A DNA stretch of 64,000 nt, taken from positions 62,001 to 126,000 of the forward strand of contig NZ_CP141606.1 of the NCBI RefSeq assembly GCF_035593345.1, written 5' to 3'. The notes beneath the pieces are model-generated. The model did not search any database. It saw only the letters and a program-made list of their open reading frames with translations, and was not told the origin of the DNA. How positions within the stretch are numbered: position 1 is the first letter of the stretch; each line of letters begins with the position of its first letter. Origin of the DNA: Lelliottia sp. JS-SCA-14. Its GTDB lineage: Bacteria > Pseudomonadota > Gammaproteobacteria > Enterobacterales > Enterobacteriaceae. Positions 1-8,606 of the stretch are shown here, piece by piece. The translations under genes and the position numbers were made by a program.

Positions 1-92
1 CGCGGGTTAAACCAGGTGGTCTCTTTCAGCGCCATCAGATCCTCTACCAGAGGAAATTGGGCGATTAAGGTGGTGATGCTTGCGTTTTCCAT
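1..92 (-). CDS. dsdA: D-serine dehydratase, N-terminal fragment (cut by window edge)
   Basis: Only the first 30 codons lie in the window. The N-terminus reads [12 protein letters not shown] and continues with [18 protein letters not shown], which closely matches recalled E. coli DsdA. DsdA is a cytoplasmic PLP-dependent enzyme that deaminates D-serine to pyruvate and ammonia. The gene follows dsdX on the same strand with a gap of 17 bases, so the two are probably co-transcribed under DsdC. The catalytic part lies outside the window. Confidence 0.9.
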   Translation of the reverse strand, partial: MENASITTLIAQFPLVEDLMALKETTWFNP

Positions 93-109
93 AGTACGTC
101 TCTTCGCGC

Positions 110-1447
110 TTAGATAATGAAAGAAAGCAGGAACGTGCAGCCAAGTGCAAGTACCGAGGCGATAAATGTCGCCGTTGTATAGTATTTGAAGGTCTCATTC
201 AGGGTCGCGCCGCAGTATTGCTTCACCAGCCAGAAGAGAGAATCCGTCACGATCGTGCAGCCAATGGCGCCAGAACCGATGGCAATGGCGATGATCTCCG
301 GGCTAACGTTGGGATAGAGCGGCAGCATCGGGGCGACAATCGCCGTCGCGCCCATCATCGCCACGGTGGCAGAGCCGACCGCCGCATGCAGAATCAATGC
401 CACTAGCCAGGCCAGCAGAATCGGGTGCATGTGCATATTCGATAAAATCAGCGCCAGAGTGTCGGCAAGGCCGCTGGTTTTGAGGATCGCGTTAAACGCC
501 CCGCCTGCGCCGATGATCAGCAGGATATTAGCAATCGAACCAAAGCCGGTTTCCGTGTGCTTGAGCAGGGCGCTCATGCCGATATGCTGGCGAATCCCGA
601 GCAGGTAGTAGGCCACAAAGACGGCGATAAACATGGCGGTGATCGGGTTGCCGATAAATTCCAGCAGCGTGTAGAGCGAACCGGTTTTTTCCATGTTCAG
701 CTCGGCGATGGTTTTCACCAGCATCAGGCCAATCGGCAGCAGCACCGTGAACAGCGTGGCACCGAGCGTCGGCAGCGTGTGTTCTTCGCGCACTTTCAGG
801 TCAGAAAACTCCGCCGGAACCGGCTTGAACGGCAGGCGATCGCCGAGCAGTTTCAGGAACAGCGGGCCGCCCACCAGGGACGCCATCAGCCCGACCATCA
901 AGCCGTAAACAATCACCGTGCCCACGTCCGCGCCCAGTTTGTTGGTCACAAACAGCGCTGCAGGGTGCGGTGGCACCACGCAGTGAACCGCCATCAGCGC
1001 GGTACAGAGCGGGATCGCCAGTTTCAGCAGCGAGGTCCGGGTCTTTTTGGCAATCGAAAACGCCAGCGGGATCAGCAACACCACGCCCACTTCGACAAAC
1101 AGCGTGATACCGCAGATCAGCCCAACCAGCACCATAATCACATCGGCGGAGAGCCAGCGGCAGCGCTGGAGCGTCAGGCCGATGCGCTCCGCCGCGCCGG
1201 ACACTTCCATCATTTTGCCGAGAATGGTGCCGAGGCCAATCACCGCCGCGAGGAATCCCAGCGTGCCGCCGATGCCGCTCTCAATGGCATTCACCATATC
1301 CAGCGGGCTCATGCCCATCATCGCGCCGACGAAAAAGCTTGCCAGCAGCAGCGCCAGAAACGGGTGAAACTTCAGTTTTACGATGGTTAATACAATCAAC
1401 ACGATGCTTGCCAGCAGCGTCGCCACAACCCACATCTGAGATCCCAT
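110..1447 (-). CDS. dsdX: D-serine transporter DsdX (GntP family)
   Basis: This 445-residue inner-membrane permease belongs to the gluconate/H+ symporter (GntP) family, is hydrophobic throughout, and has the family's usual length. Long stretches match recalled E. coli DsdX, for example [20 protein letters not shown] near residue 60 and [15 protein letters not shown] near 160. It imports D-serine for degradation by DsdA, encoded immediately downstream. It is transcribed divergently from dsdC across a 215-base intergenic region where the LysR-type activator should act. The start at MGSQMWVV aligns with the E. coli start MHSQIWVV. Confidence 0.93.
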   Translation of the reverse strand: MGSQMWVVATLLASIVLIVLTIVKLKFHPFLALLLASFFVGAMMGMSPLDMVNAIESGIGGTLGFLAAVIGLGTILGKMMEVSGAAERIGLTLQRCRWLSADVIMVLVGLICGITLFVEVGVVLLIPLAFSIAKKTRTSLLKLAIPLCTALMAVHCVVPPHPAALFVTNKLGADVGTVIVYGLMVGLMASLVGGPLFLKLLGDRLPFKPVPAEFSDLKVREEHTLPTLGATLFTVLLPIGLMLVKTIAELNMEKTGSLYTLLEFIGNPITAMFIAVFVAYYLLGIRQHIGMSALLKHTETGFGSIANILLIIGAGGAFNAILKTSGLADTLALILSNMHMHPILLAWLVALILHAAVGSATVAMMGATAIVAPMLPLYPNVSPEIIAIAIGSGAIGCTIVTDSLFWLVKQYCGATLNETFKYYTTATFIASVLALGCTFLLSFII

Positions 1448-1662
1448 ATCTCACCTCACCCTTAAGTTATCTGCGGCTATTGGACGAAAAAACGGCACCG
1501 GCTGACAAACGATATAAATTGCCGTTCAGGTGAGCCAGATTGGATCAAGTGAGTGACGCCGTTCTAAAAAGCGCACTTATTACGGGGTTGGTTCACATAA
1601 ATTCATCCAGAACCGGTATTCTGGACGCAGTGAAATGAGTCTGAAGAGAGAAAAAAGTCGCC
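1448..1662. promoter_or_regulatory. dsdX/dsdC divergent intergenic region
   Basis: This 215-base stretch separates the divergent dsdX and dsdC starts. By analogy with other LysR-type pairs it should hold the DsdC-dependent dsdXA promoter and the dsdC promoter. I could not place a convincing LysR box or CRP site by eye, so only the role of the region as a whole is inferred. Confidence 0.5.
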
Positions 1663-2589
1663 ATGAACGATGAGAACGAGGTCGGAAATCGCCTGCTGAA
1701 TGGCTGGCAGCTGTCGAAAATGTACACCTTTGAGGTGGCGGCCCGGCACGAGTCCTTCGCGCTGGCGGCGGAAGAGCTGTCCCTCAGCCCGAGCGCGGTC
1801 AGCCATCGCATTAACCTGCTGGAAGAGGAGCTGGGAATTCAGCTGTTCGTCCGTTCGCACCGTAAGGTGGAGCTGACGCCGGAGGGAAAGCGCGTCTTCT
1901 GGACGCTGAAATCGTCGCTCGATACCCTGAATCAGGAGATCCTCGACATCAAAAATCAGGCGCTCTCCGGCACCCTGACCGTCTATTCGCGCCCGTCTAT
2001 CGCCCAGTGCTGGCTGGTGCCGATGCTCGGGGATTTCACCCGCCGCTATCCGTCGATCTCTCTGACCATTCTGACGGGCAACGATTACCCGAACATGCAG
2101 CGAACGGGTATCGATCTGGCGCTCTATTTCGACGATACGCCGCCCACGCAGCTTTCTCACCATTTCCTGATGGACGAGGCCATCCTGCCGGTCTGCACCC
2201 CGGAATACGCGCGCGAGCACGAGCTGATGAAAAACCCCGACAACCTGCGCCACTGCACTCTTTTGCACGACCGCCAGGCGTGGAGCAATGATTCAGGCAC
2301 CGACGAGTGGTTTAGCTGGGCGCAGCACTTTGGCGTGAATTTGCCGCCATCGTCGGGAATTGGCTTCGATCGCTCCGATTTAGCGGTTATCGCGGCAATG
2401 AACCACGTCGGCGTCGCCATGGGGCGGCAGCGGCTGGTGCAAAAGCGGTTGGATCGCGGGGAGCTGATCGCGCCATTCGGCGAGAAAGCGCTGAAATGCC
2501 ATCAGCACTACTACATCTCGACCCTCTCCGGCAGGCAGTGGCCGAAAATTGATGCCTTTATCGACTGGCTGAAAAGTCAGGTGGGATGA
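1663..2589 (+). CDS. dsdC: LysR-family activator of D-serine catabolism DsdC
   Basis: This 308-residue LysR-type regulator has its winged HTH near residues 20-75 (HESFALAAEELSLSPSAVSH), almost identical to recalled E. coli DsdC. A substrate-binding effector domain follows, and WSNDSGTDEW and GIGFDRSDLAVIAAMN are conserved in the C-terminal half. In E. coli the protein activates dsdXA in response to D-serine. Its divergent position next to dsdX supports the same job here. The dsd block is turned around relative to emrD when compared with E. coli K-12. Confidence 0.92.
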   Translation: MNDENEVGNRLLNGWQLSKMYTFEVAARHESFALAAEELSLSPSAVSHRINLLEEELGIQLFVRSHRKVELTPEGKRVFWTLKSSLDTLNQEILDIKNQALSGTLTVYSRPSIAQCWLVPMLGDFTRRYPSISLTILTGNDYPNMQRTGIDLALYFDDTPPTQLSHHFLMDEAILPVCTPEYAREHELMKNPDNLRHCTLLHDRQAWSNDSGTDEWFSWAQHFGVNLPPSSGIGFDRSDLAVIAAMNHVGVAMGRQRLVQKRLDRGELIAPFGEKALKCHQHYYISTLSGRQWPKIDAFIDWLKSQVG

Positions 2590-2675
2590 AGAATTATTAC
2601 GCTTAGCCTCTACACCAAACGGCAAAAAGCGTGCTAAATACAGCCTATTGCTTTCGATTCTTCGCAAGGTTAACC

Positions 2676-3764
2676 GTGTTAAAGCCTCTGATCGCCGCTG
2701 CGCTGATTTTCTCCTCTGGCTGGGTGTCTGCCGCTGAGCCTCCGCTGACGGCTGCGCGCTATGCGCAGCAGCTCGGCGTGGGTATCGACGTGGACTGGGC
2801 GCGCACCGAGCGCGGCATTCGTGAGTTCGACCCGCTGGAAGTGCGTGATTTTAAGGCCAAGGGCTTTACCCACGTGCGCATTCGCGTGGCGGGAGAGCCA
2901 ACGGAAGCGCGGCTGATTCACCTGCGCAAGCTGGTGGAGGCCTGCGATCAGTACGGCGTCATTCCGGTGATTGCCTACCAGGCGGATGAGTACAAAAACG
3001 ACCCGAAAGCGGATAACGAAAAAGAGGTGGTGAACTGGTGGATAGCCGTCGCGCACTACTTCGAGAAAAGCTCGCCGCTGCTCGGGTTTGACCTGATCTA
3101 CGAACCGGCGGACAAGCTGAATCACAACATCGCGTCCCTCAACCGCGTCTACGATAAAACGATCAAAGCGATTCACGCCATCGATGCCGATCGCATGATT
3201 TTCGTCGCTCCGCGCCTGCGCGCGGCACCGGAAGATCTCACCAGCCTCCGGCTGCCTGCTCATAGCCAAAACTACGTCCTGGCCGAGTGGCACATCTTCC
3301 CGTGGGGACCGCTCAAGAACAACGGTAAATACCCCTGGACGTCAGGCACTGCGGCGGAGAAATCGGCGATTCGCAGCCGGATTAACACCGCCCTGCGCTG
3401 GCAGCAAAAAACCGGGCATGTGAGCTGGGTGGGCGGCTGGGGTGTGGGCGAATCCAGCCGCGTGACGCCGACGGCGCCGCAGATGGCGTTCGCGAACTTC
3501 ATGGCCTGTGAACTGCAAAAAGCCAAAATCCCGTACGCGATTAACGCGGATTTCCAGTTTTACGACGGGGAGGAGGGGGCGTGGCGACCGGGACCGGAAC
3601 CGTTATTGCAGGCGATGCTCGCCCCGGTGTGCGAAAAGCCCGACGAGAAGCCGGGCCATCATGTGATTAAATCGTCTGCTCGTGATGCGGCTCACGCGAC
3701 GCCAGCGGCAGCCAGCACAGCAAAATCAGCAGCCCCATCAGGGTCATCAGCAGGCCAAGGCTAG
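2676..3764 (+). CDS. Secreted glycoside hydrolase family 5-like protein
   Basis: This 362-residue protein resembles the GH5 cellulase superfamily (TIM-barrel segments such as VGIDVDWARTERGIREF, FTHVRIRV, FDLIYEPAD and YVLAEWHIFPWG). I prefer the GTG at 2676: an AAGG Shine-Dalgarno precedes it and it begins a clean signal peptide ending WVSA-AEPP. The frame stays open upstream to a GTG at 2631. The 'IYEP' in place of the usual 'NEP' acid/base signature makes catalysis uncertain. The last 98 bases run antisense into the 3' end of emrD, giving an Ala/Ser-rich tail. The gene is absent from this spot in E. coli K-12 and its substrate is unknown. Confidence 0.7.
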   Translation: MLKPLIAAALIFSSGWVSAAEPPLTAARYAQQLGVGIDVDWARTERGIREFDPLEVRDFKAKGFTHVRIRVAGEPTEARLIHLRKLVEACDQYGVIPVIAYQADEYKNDPKADNEKEVVNWWIAVAHYFEKSSPLLGFDLIYEPADKLNHNIASLNRVYDKTIKAIHAIDADRMIFVAPRLRAAPEDLTSLRLPAHSQNYVLAEWHIFPWGPLKNNGKYPWTSGTAAEKSAIRSRINTALRWQQKTGHVSWVGGWGVGESSRVTPTAPQMAFANFMACELQKAKIPYAINADFQFYDGEEGAWRPGPEPLLQAMLAPVCEKPDEKPGHHVIKSSARDAAHATPAAASTAKSAAPSGSSAGQG

Positions 3765-4851
3765 ACTGACCGGTTTGCGGCATCATGGCGGAGAGCCAGG
3801 CCAGCGCGCCGGAACCGATGTTTTGCAAACCCCCGACCAAAGCGCCCGCGGTACCGGCGAGGAACGGGAACGGCTCCATTGCGCCGCTGGTCGCCAGCGG
3901 GAAAAGCATACCCGCGCCGAAGAAGAACAGGGCGGCCGGGATCAGCAGCGTCCAGACGGTCATCACGCCCAGTAAGCCCGGGACCCACATCATCACGCCA
4001 GCCAGCAGGCAGCTCATCACCGACTGCCACATCAGGGTGGAAAAACGTTTATTCGGGCGACCGGCAAACCACGCCCCGAAGAACGCCGCCGGGATCGGCA
4101 GAATAAACAGAATACTCACCACCATACTGCTCAGCCCCAGGCCCGCGCCGAGTAGCACGCCGGAACAGGCTTCAAACACCGCAATCCCCGCCAGACCGCC
4201 AATCAACATCAGCAGATAACAGGTGAAGGCCCCGTTGCCGAACAGCGTTTTGTAGTTGGCGATGAGCTTCGTGCGCGGCGCACCCGTCGGGCGCGTTTCC
4301 GGCATCCAGCGCGCCATGCTGAAGGTGACGATAATGCACAGCACCAGCAGGAAGGCGTAACAGGCGCGCCAGGACCAGATGCTATCCAGCACGCCGCCAA
4401 TCAGCGGGGCCAGCAGCGGGCTGACCAGAATGCCCATATTCAGCAGGCTGTTGGCGTGGCGCAGCTGCGTCCCCTGGTACATGTCGCGCGGCAGCGTTCG
4501 CGCCATCACCCCGCCGACGCCGGTTCCCATGCCCTGTAAGGCACTGGCGGCAATCAGGATTGTCAGGCTGTGAGTGGTCATCGCAATCACCGTGGCGATC
4601 ATGAAAATCGTCATGCCGACGAGGATCACCGGGCGGCGTCCAACGCGGTCAGAGAGCGGACCGTAGAACAGCTGCGAGACGCCGTAGGTCAGCAGATAGG
4701 CGGCCATCACGCTCTGCACCGCGCCTTCGCGCACGCTGAGCTCCTTCGCCATGTCTGCAATCGCCGGAATATAAATGGTCTGCGCCATCTGACCGACGGC
4801 CACCAGTAACACCAGCATCAACAGTAAATTAACGTTCCTTTGCTTTTTCAT
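3667..4851 (-). CDS. emrD: Multidrug efflux MFS transporter EmrD
   Basis: This 394-residue, 12-TM major facilitator matches recalled E. coli EmrD almost end to end (MKKQRNVNLLLMLVLLVAVG at the start, GPLSDRVGRRPVILVGM in the loop 2-3 motif). It exports amphipathic and uncoupler-type compounds across the inner membrane by proton antiport. The start is set by homology; the frame stays open upstream to 4932 but that extension has no counterpart. Its 3' end overlaps the convergent GH5-like gene. Confidence 0.93.
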   Translation of the reverse strand: MKKQRNVNLLLMLVLLVAVGQMAQTIYIPAIADMAKELSVREGAVQSVMAAYLLTYGVSQLFYGPLSDRVGRRPVILVGMTIFMIATVIAMTTHSLTILIAASALQGMGTGVGGVMARTLPRDMYQGTQLRHANSLLNMGILVSPLLAPLIGGVLDSIWSWRACYAFLLVLCIIVTFSMARWMPETRPTGAPRTKLIANYKTLFGNGAFTCYLLMLIGGLAGIAVFEACSGVLLGAGLGLSSMVVSILFILPIPAAFFGAWFAGRPNKRFSTLMWQSVMSCLLAGVMMWVPGLLGVMTVWTLLIPAALFFFGAGMLFPLATSGAMEPFPFLAGTAGALVGGLQNIGSGALAWLSAMMPQTGQSSLGLLMTLMGLLILLCWLPLASREPHHEQTI

Positions 4852-5036
4852 GTCGCTGAATACTTTTGCAAAAAGAGAGAAATAAAGAATAAGTGACTGC
4901 GCATTCCCATAAATGCGCGAGGAATCTACCACAATGAGATGACAAATTAAGCATCTCTGAGGTGAATGGTTGAGCGAAAGCAGGCAGGATTTGTAAACGA
5001 TCTCGGCAACTTATGTTGCCACTGTGCAGGTGTTAA

Positions 5037-5060
5037 AGAGGGGCGGTTGCCCGCCCCTCT
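5037..5060 (-). terminator. Terminator of the tisAB transcript
   Basis: A 10-bp perfect stem (AGAGGGGCGG / CCGCCCCTCT) with a 4-base loop lies just after tisB on the minus strand and is followed by TTTAAC. The U tract is short. Confidence 0.6.
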
Positions 5061-5081
5061 CTGGTGCGACTTGAACCTGAA

Positions 5082-5171
5082 TTACCGCAGGTATTTCAGG
5101 ACGGCATCAAGCAGTTGCAGTACCGCAACAATGAGTTTCAGGATAAGAATGACCATATCCACGACGCCCAT
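5082..5171 (-). CDS. tisB: SOS-induced membrane toxin TisB
   Basis: This 29-residue hydrophobic peptide begins MGVVDMVILILKLIVAVLQL and ends LDAVLKYLR, nearly identical to E. coli TisB (MNLVDIAILILKLIVAALQL...). TisB inserts in the inner membrane, collapses the proton-motive force and promotes persistence after DNA damage. The gene lies on the same strand as emrD and is preceded by a long leader, a LexA box at 5375-5394 and the IstR pairing site at 5241-5259. The frame is open upstream to 5264, but homology fixes the start at 5171. Confidence 0.93.
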   Translation of the reverse strand: MGVVDMVILILKLIVAVLQLLDAVLKYLR

Positions 5172-5240
5172 ACGCGCCTCCTTCTGGCAGAAGGAGCACG
5201 ATGCTGGCGTACCTCTCCGCCGCCTGTTGCCAGCACCTTT

Positions 5241-5259
5241 GTTGACGTAACACAGTGTG
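5241..5259 (-). promoter_or_regulatory. IstR-1 pairing site in the tisAB leader
   Basis: The plus-strand sequence GTTGACGTAACACAGTGTG is repeated exactly at 5491-5509, the 5' end of IstR-1. The minus-strand tisAB mRNA therefore contains its complement, a perfect 19-base pairing site about 100 bases after the predicted mRNA start. In E. coli this pairing blocks a ribosome standby site and leads to RNase III cleavage. Confidence 0.85.
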
Positions 5260-5362
5260 CTCATTGGGGGGTTAAGGCACTGACGGCACCACCCGTTTCA
5301 GCCAGGACTTCGTTGCGCCGGTGTACTGCTTGCGGCCCCCGTAACTCACTGCGAACAAAATC

Positions 5363-5394
5363 AGTATAGATAAATACTGGATGCATGAACAGTA
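5363..5394 (-). promoter_or_regulatory. LexA box and promoter of tisAB
   Basis: TACTGGATGCATGAACAGTA at 5375-5394 is a CTG-N10-CAG LexA site. On the minus strand TATACT (5368-5363) forms a -10 with a 17-base spacer to a -35 inside the box. LexA binding would block this promoter and SOS induction would open it. Confidence 0.85.
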
Positions 5395-5455
5395 TTTTAT
5401 CGACAAAATCGGCGGGCTGATCCATACTCAGATTCATCAAAAAAGAAGCCTAAAA

Positions 5456-5484
5456 TTGCGCGTTCGTGGCCGATCGCGTATACT
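5456..5484 (+). promoter_or_regulatory. istR-1 promoter
   Basis: TTGCGC (5456-5461) and TATACT (5479-5484) are spaced by 17 bases, with the expected start G at 5491. No LexA box overlaps it, as expected for the constitutive istR-1 promoter. Confidence 0.7.
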
Positions 5485-5490
5485 TCTTGC

Positions 5491-5566
5491 GTTGACGTAA
5501 CACAGTGTGTTCGCGGAAACCAACCGCAAACCCTGAAAAAAAACCTCGCTCCGGCGGGGTTTTTTG
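5491..5566 (+). ncRNA. istR: Antisense regulatory RNA IstR-1
   Basis: This small RNA of about 75 nt starts with the tisAB-pairing sequence at 5491 and ends with a rho-independent terminator: stem AACCTCGC/GCGGGGTT at 5542-5561 followed by a T run. Order, strand, 5' sequence and terminator match recalled E. coli IstR-1. It represses TisB synthesis in unstressed cells and forms a type I toxin-antitoxin pair with tisB. Confidence 0.88.
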
Positions 5567-5694
5567 TTTTCATCATTCGACAAACGAAACGTGATCCCTG
5601 ACGCAAATTCAGGTGGATGAAAATATTTCCATTGTCAGGCTCTGAATCCTGTGTTTGTATAAATTCTATCAATGATTCTAAACACAGGTCCTCA

Positions 5695-5793
5695 ATGACA
5701 ACTTCCATGATGGCGTCGACCCTACTAAAAACTGCGCAACCTGCCGCAGTGGTCGTCGTACGTGTGGTGGTGGTCGTCGGCAATGCGCCGTAG
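5695..5793 (+). CDS. ivbL: ilvBN operon leader peptide IvbL
   Basis: This 32-residue leader peptide ends VVVVRVVVVVGNAP; nine of its codons near the end encode valine. That matches E. coli IvbL in length and C-terminus. Translation of the valine codons couples charged tRNA supply to the attenuator at 5821-5849, so ilvBN expression rises when valine (and leucine in E. coli) is short. The start has a CAGG Shine-Dalgarno upstream. Confidence 0.92.
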   Translation: MTTSMMASTLLKTAQPAAVVVVRVVVVVGNAP

Positions 5794-5820
5794 GGACTGG
5801 ATCAACACACGAATCCAAAA

Positions 5821-5849
5821 CCCCGCCGGCGCAAACCGGCGGGGTTTTT
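5821..5849 (+). terminator. ilvBN attenuator
   Basis: A perfect 9-bp GC stem CCCCGCCGG / CCGGCGGGG with a 6-base loop is followed by TTTTTA. It lies between ivbL and ilvB, where the attenuation terminator of this operon belongs. Confidence 0.88.
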
Positions 5850-5896
5850 AGTTTAAACCTCCCCGGAAAGTCGGCTCAGAACAAAAGGACTGGAGC

Positions 5897-7585
5897 ATGG
5901 CAAGTTCGGGCACAACATCTGGCAAGACGCGTTTTACCGGCGCGCAGTTAATCGTTCACTTACTGGAACGTCAGGGCATCAGCATCGTTTCGGGCATTCC
6001 GGGCGGCACGGTTCTGCCGCTCTACGACGCGTTGAGTCAAAGCACGCAGATCCGCCACGTGCTGGCACGCCACGAGCAGGGGGCCGGATTTATCGCCCAG
6101 GGCATGGCGCGAACTCAGGGCAAACCCGCGGTCTGTATGGCCTGCAGCGGACCGGGCGCCACCAACCTGGTGACCGCCATCGCCGACGCGCGCCTCGACT
6201 CCATCCCGCTGATCTGCATTACCGGCCAGGTTCCCTCGTCGATGATCGGCACCGATGCGTTTCAGGAAGTCGACACCTACGGCATCTCTATCCCCATCAC
6301 CAAGCACAACTATTTAGTTCGCGATATCGCCGAGTTACCTCAGGTGATCGCCGATGCGTTCCGCATTGCGCAATCCGGTCGCCCGGGCCCGGTGTGGATA
6401 GACATTCCTAAGGACGTGCAAACCGCTGAAATCGACATCGAGACCTTCCCGGAGCCGGGTGACCGCGCGCCCGCGCCGGAATTCAGCGCCCAGAGCGTGC
6501 AGGACGCCGCCGCGATGATCAACGCAGCGATTCGCCCGGTGCTCTATCTGGGCGGCGGGGCGATTAACGCCTCTGAACAGGTGCGTGAATTCGCTGAAAA
6601 AGCCAATCTGCCGACCACCATGACCCTGATGGCGCTGGGTATGCTGCCGAAAGCGCACCCACTCTCATTAGGTATGCTGGGGATGCACGGCGCGCGCAGC
6701 ACCAACTTTATTCTGCAAGAATCTGATTTACTGATCGTTCTCGGCGCACGTTTTGATGACCGGGCGATTGGCAAAACCGAGCAGTTCTGCCCGAACGCGA
6801 AAATTATCCACGTCGATATCGACCGCGCCGAGCTGGGTAAAATCAAACAGCCGCACGTGGCGATTCAGGGCGACGTGGGCGAAGTGCTGGCCCAGCTGAT
6901 CCCGCAAACCCACGCCACCGACAACGCCGAATGGCGCGATCTGGTCGCTCAGCTGCAGCAGGAGTTCCCGAGCGCTATACCGACCGAAGGCGATCCGCTG
7001 AGCCACTACGGCCTGATTAACGCCGTCGCCTCCTGCGTGGACGACAGCGCGATTATCACCACCGACGTCGGCCAGCATCAGATGTGGACCGCTCAGGCCT
7101 ACCCGCTGAACCGTCCGCGCCAGTGGCTGACCTCCGGCGGCCTGGGGACAATGGGCTTCGGCCTGCCTGCCGCCGTGGGTGCGGCGCTGGCGAATCCGGA
7201 CCGCAAGGTCATTTGCTTCTCCGGTGACGGCAGCCTGATGATGAATATTCAGGAGATGGCGACGGCGGCGGAAAACCAGCTCGACGTGAAAATCATCCTG
7301 ATGAACAACGAAGCGCTGGGCCTGGTGCATCAGCAGCAGAGCCTGTTCTACAAGCAGGGCGTGTTTGCGGCGACCTATCCGGGAACGATCAATTTCATGC
7401 AGATTGCCGCCGGTTTTGGCCTGCACACCTGCGATTTAAATGCCGCTGAGGACGCTCAGGCCGCCCTGCAGGAGGCGATTTCCCGTCCGGGCCCGGCGCT
7501 GATCCACGTGCGCATCGACCCAGAACAAAAAGTGTATCCGATGGTCCCGCCGGGTGCGGCCAATACTGAGATGGTGGGAGAATAA
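5897..7585 (+). CDS. ilvB: Acetolactate synthase I, large catalytic subunit
   Basis: This 562-residue TPP-dependent enzyme has the same length as E. coli IlvB. It joins two pyruvates to 2-acetolactate, or pyruvate and 2-oxobutyrate to the isoleucine precursor. Visible features are the TPP-activating Glu60 in ARHEQGAGF, the central FAD-binding domain, and the C-terminal GDG...NN metal/TPP motif (FSGDGSLMMN to MNNEALG near residues 440-470). It is transcribed behind ivbL and its attenuator, with ilvN three bases downstream. IlvB is the valine-sensitive isozyme with IlvN. Confidence 0.95.
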   Translation: MASSGTTSGKTRFTGAQLIVHLLERQGISIVSGIPGGTVLPLYDALSQSTQIRHVLARHEQGAGFIAQGMARTQGKPAVCMACSGPGATNLVTAIADARLDSIPLICITGQVPSSMIGTDAFQEVDTYGISIPITKHNYLVRDIAELPQVIADAFRIAQSGRPGPVWIDIPKDVQTAEIDIETFPEPGDRAPAPEFSAQSVQDAAAMINAAIRPVLYLGGGAINASEQVREFAEKANLPTTMTLMALGMLPKAHPLSLGMLGMHGARSTNFILQESDLLIVLGARFDDRAIGKTEQFCPNAKIIHVDIDRAELGKIKQPHVAIQGDVGEVLAQLIPQTHATDNAEWRDLVAQLQQEFPSAIPTEGDPLSHYGLINAVASCVDDSAIITTDVGQHQMWTAQAYPLNRPRQWLTSGGLGTMGFGLPAAVGAALANPDRKVICFSGDGSLMMNIQEMATAAENQLDVKIILMNNEALGLVHQQQSLFYKQGVFAATYPGTINFMQIAAGFGLHTCDLNAAEDAQAALQEAISRPGPALIHVRIDPEQKVYPMVPPGAANTEMVGE

Positions 7586-7588
7586 GCC

Positions 7589-7876
7589 ATGCAGAAACAA
7601 TACGATAACGTCATTCTCGAACTCACCGTCCGCAACCACCCTGGCGTCATGACCCACGTCTGCGGCCTGTTCGCCCGCCGCGCGTTTAACGTCGAAGGCA
7701 TCCTATGTTTGCCGATTCAGGGCAGCGATCAGAGCCGCATCTGGCTACTGGTGAACGACGACCAGCGCCTGGAGCAGATGATGGCGCAAATCGACAAACT
7801 GGAAGACGTCACCCAAGTGGTGCGCAACCAGTCCGATCCGACCATGTTTAATAAAATTGCGGTGTTTTTTGAGTAA
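7589..7876 (+). CDS. ilvN: Acetolactate synthase I, small regulatory subunit
   Basis: This 95-residue single ACT-domain protein (E. coli IlvN has 96) binds valine and feedback-inhibits the IlvB catalytic subunit. [20 protein letters not shown] near the N-terminus is the typical ligand-binding and dimer region. It is transcribed with ilvB. Confidence 0.94.
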   Translation: MQKQYDNVILELTVRNHPGVMTHVCGLFARRAFNVEGILCLPIQGSDQSRIWLLVNDDQRLEQMMAQIDKLEDVTQVVRNQSDPTMFNKIAVFFE

Positions 7877-7958
7877 ATCGCTCAAGGCTTGAACGGCAGC
7901 GCGCTTATCGTTAAGGTAGGCGGCTTTGCCGTAAAGCACTGCGCTGGACATTGCCGAT

Positions 7959-7988
7959 GTAGGCCTGATAAGCGCAGCGCCATCAGGC
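7959..7988. repeat. REP-like palindrome
   Basis: The segment GTAGGCCTGATAAGCGCAGC...CATCAGGC is one REP unit of the type also seen at 15270, 17569 and 31599. It fills the gap between ilvN and uhpA. Confidence 0.7.
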
Positions 7989-8012
7989 GCTTTCAGGCAT
8001 CAGGACACCCAC

Positions 8013-8606
8013 ATGACCACCATCGCCCTTATCGACGACCATCTTATCGTCCGCTCCGGTTTTGCCCAGTTGCTGAGCCTGGAGTCCGATTTTCAGGTGG
8101 TAGCTGAATTCGGTTCAGGCCGCGAGGCGCTGGCCGGACTGCCGGGGCGTGGGGTGCAGGTGTGCATTTGCGATATCTCGATGCCGGACCTCTCCGGGCT
8201 TGAGCTGCTCAGCCAGTTGCCGAAAGGGATGGCGACGATCATGCTCTCGGTGCACGACAGCCCGGCGCTGGTCGAACAGGCGCTCAACGCCGGAGCGCGC
8301 GGGTTTCTCTCCAAACGCTGTAGTCCCGATGAACTCATTTCCGCCGTGCGCACCGTCGCCACGGGCGGGTGCTATCTTACCCCCGACATCGCCATCAAAC
8401 TCGCCGCCGGACGCCAGGACCCGCTGACCAAACGCGAGCGGCAGGTGGCGGAAAAACTGGCGCAGGGGATGGCGGTGAAAGAGATCGCCGTCGAGCTGGG
8501 CCTGTCGCCGAAAACCGTTCACGTTCATCGCGCCAATCTGATGGAAAAACTCGGCGTCAGCAACGACGTTGAGCTGGCCCGCCGCATGTTTGACGGCTGG
8601 CAATGA
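8013..8606 (+). CDS. uhpA: Response regulator UhpA
   Basis: This NarL/FixJ-type regulator of 197 residues has a receiver domain with phospho-acceptor Asp54 (CICDISMPD) and a C-terminal LuxR HTH near residues 140-190 ([20 protein letters not shown]). It is nearly identical to recalled E. coli UhpA. Phosphorylated UhpA activates uhpT when external glucose-6-phosphate is sensed by UhpC/UhpB. The stop overlaps the uhpB start (ATGA). Confidence 0.95.
   Translation: MTTIALIDDHLIVRSGFAQLLSLESDFQVVAEFGSGREALAGLPGRGVQVCICDISMPDLSGLELLSQLPKGMATIMLSVHDSPALVEQALNAGARGFLSKRCSPDELISAVRTVATGGCYLTPDIAIKLAAGRQDPLTKRERQVAEKLAQGMAVKEIAVELGLSPKTVHVHRANLMEKLGVSNDVELARRMFDGWQ

Noticed and set aside
5397..5783. 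128-codon minus-strand frame across istR and ivbL
   Set aside because: Thr-rich start is the antisense of the valine codons in ivbL; overlaps two well-supported features.
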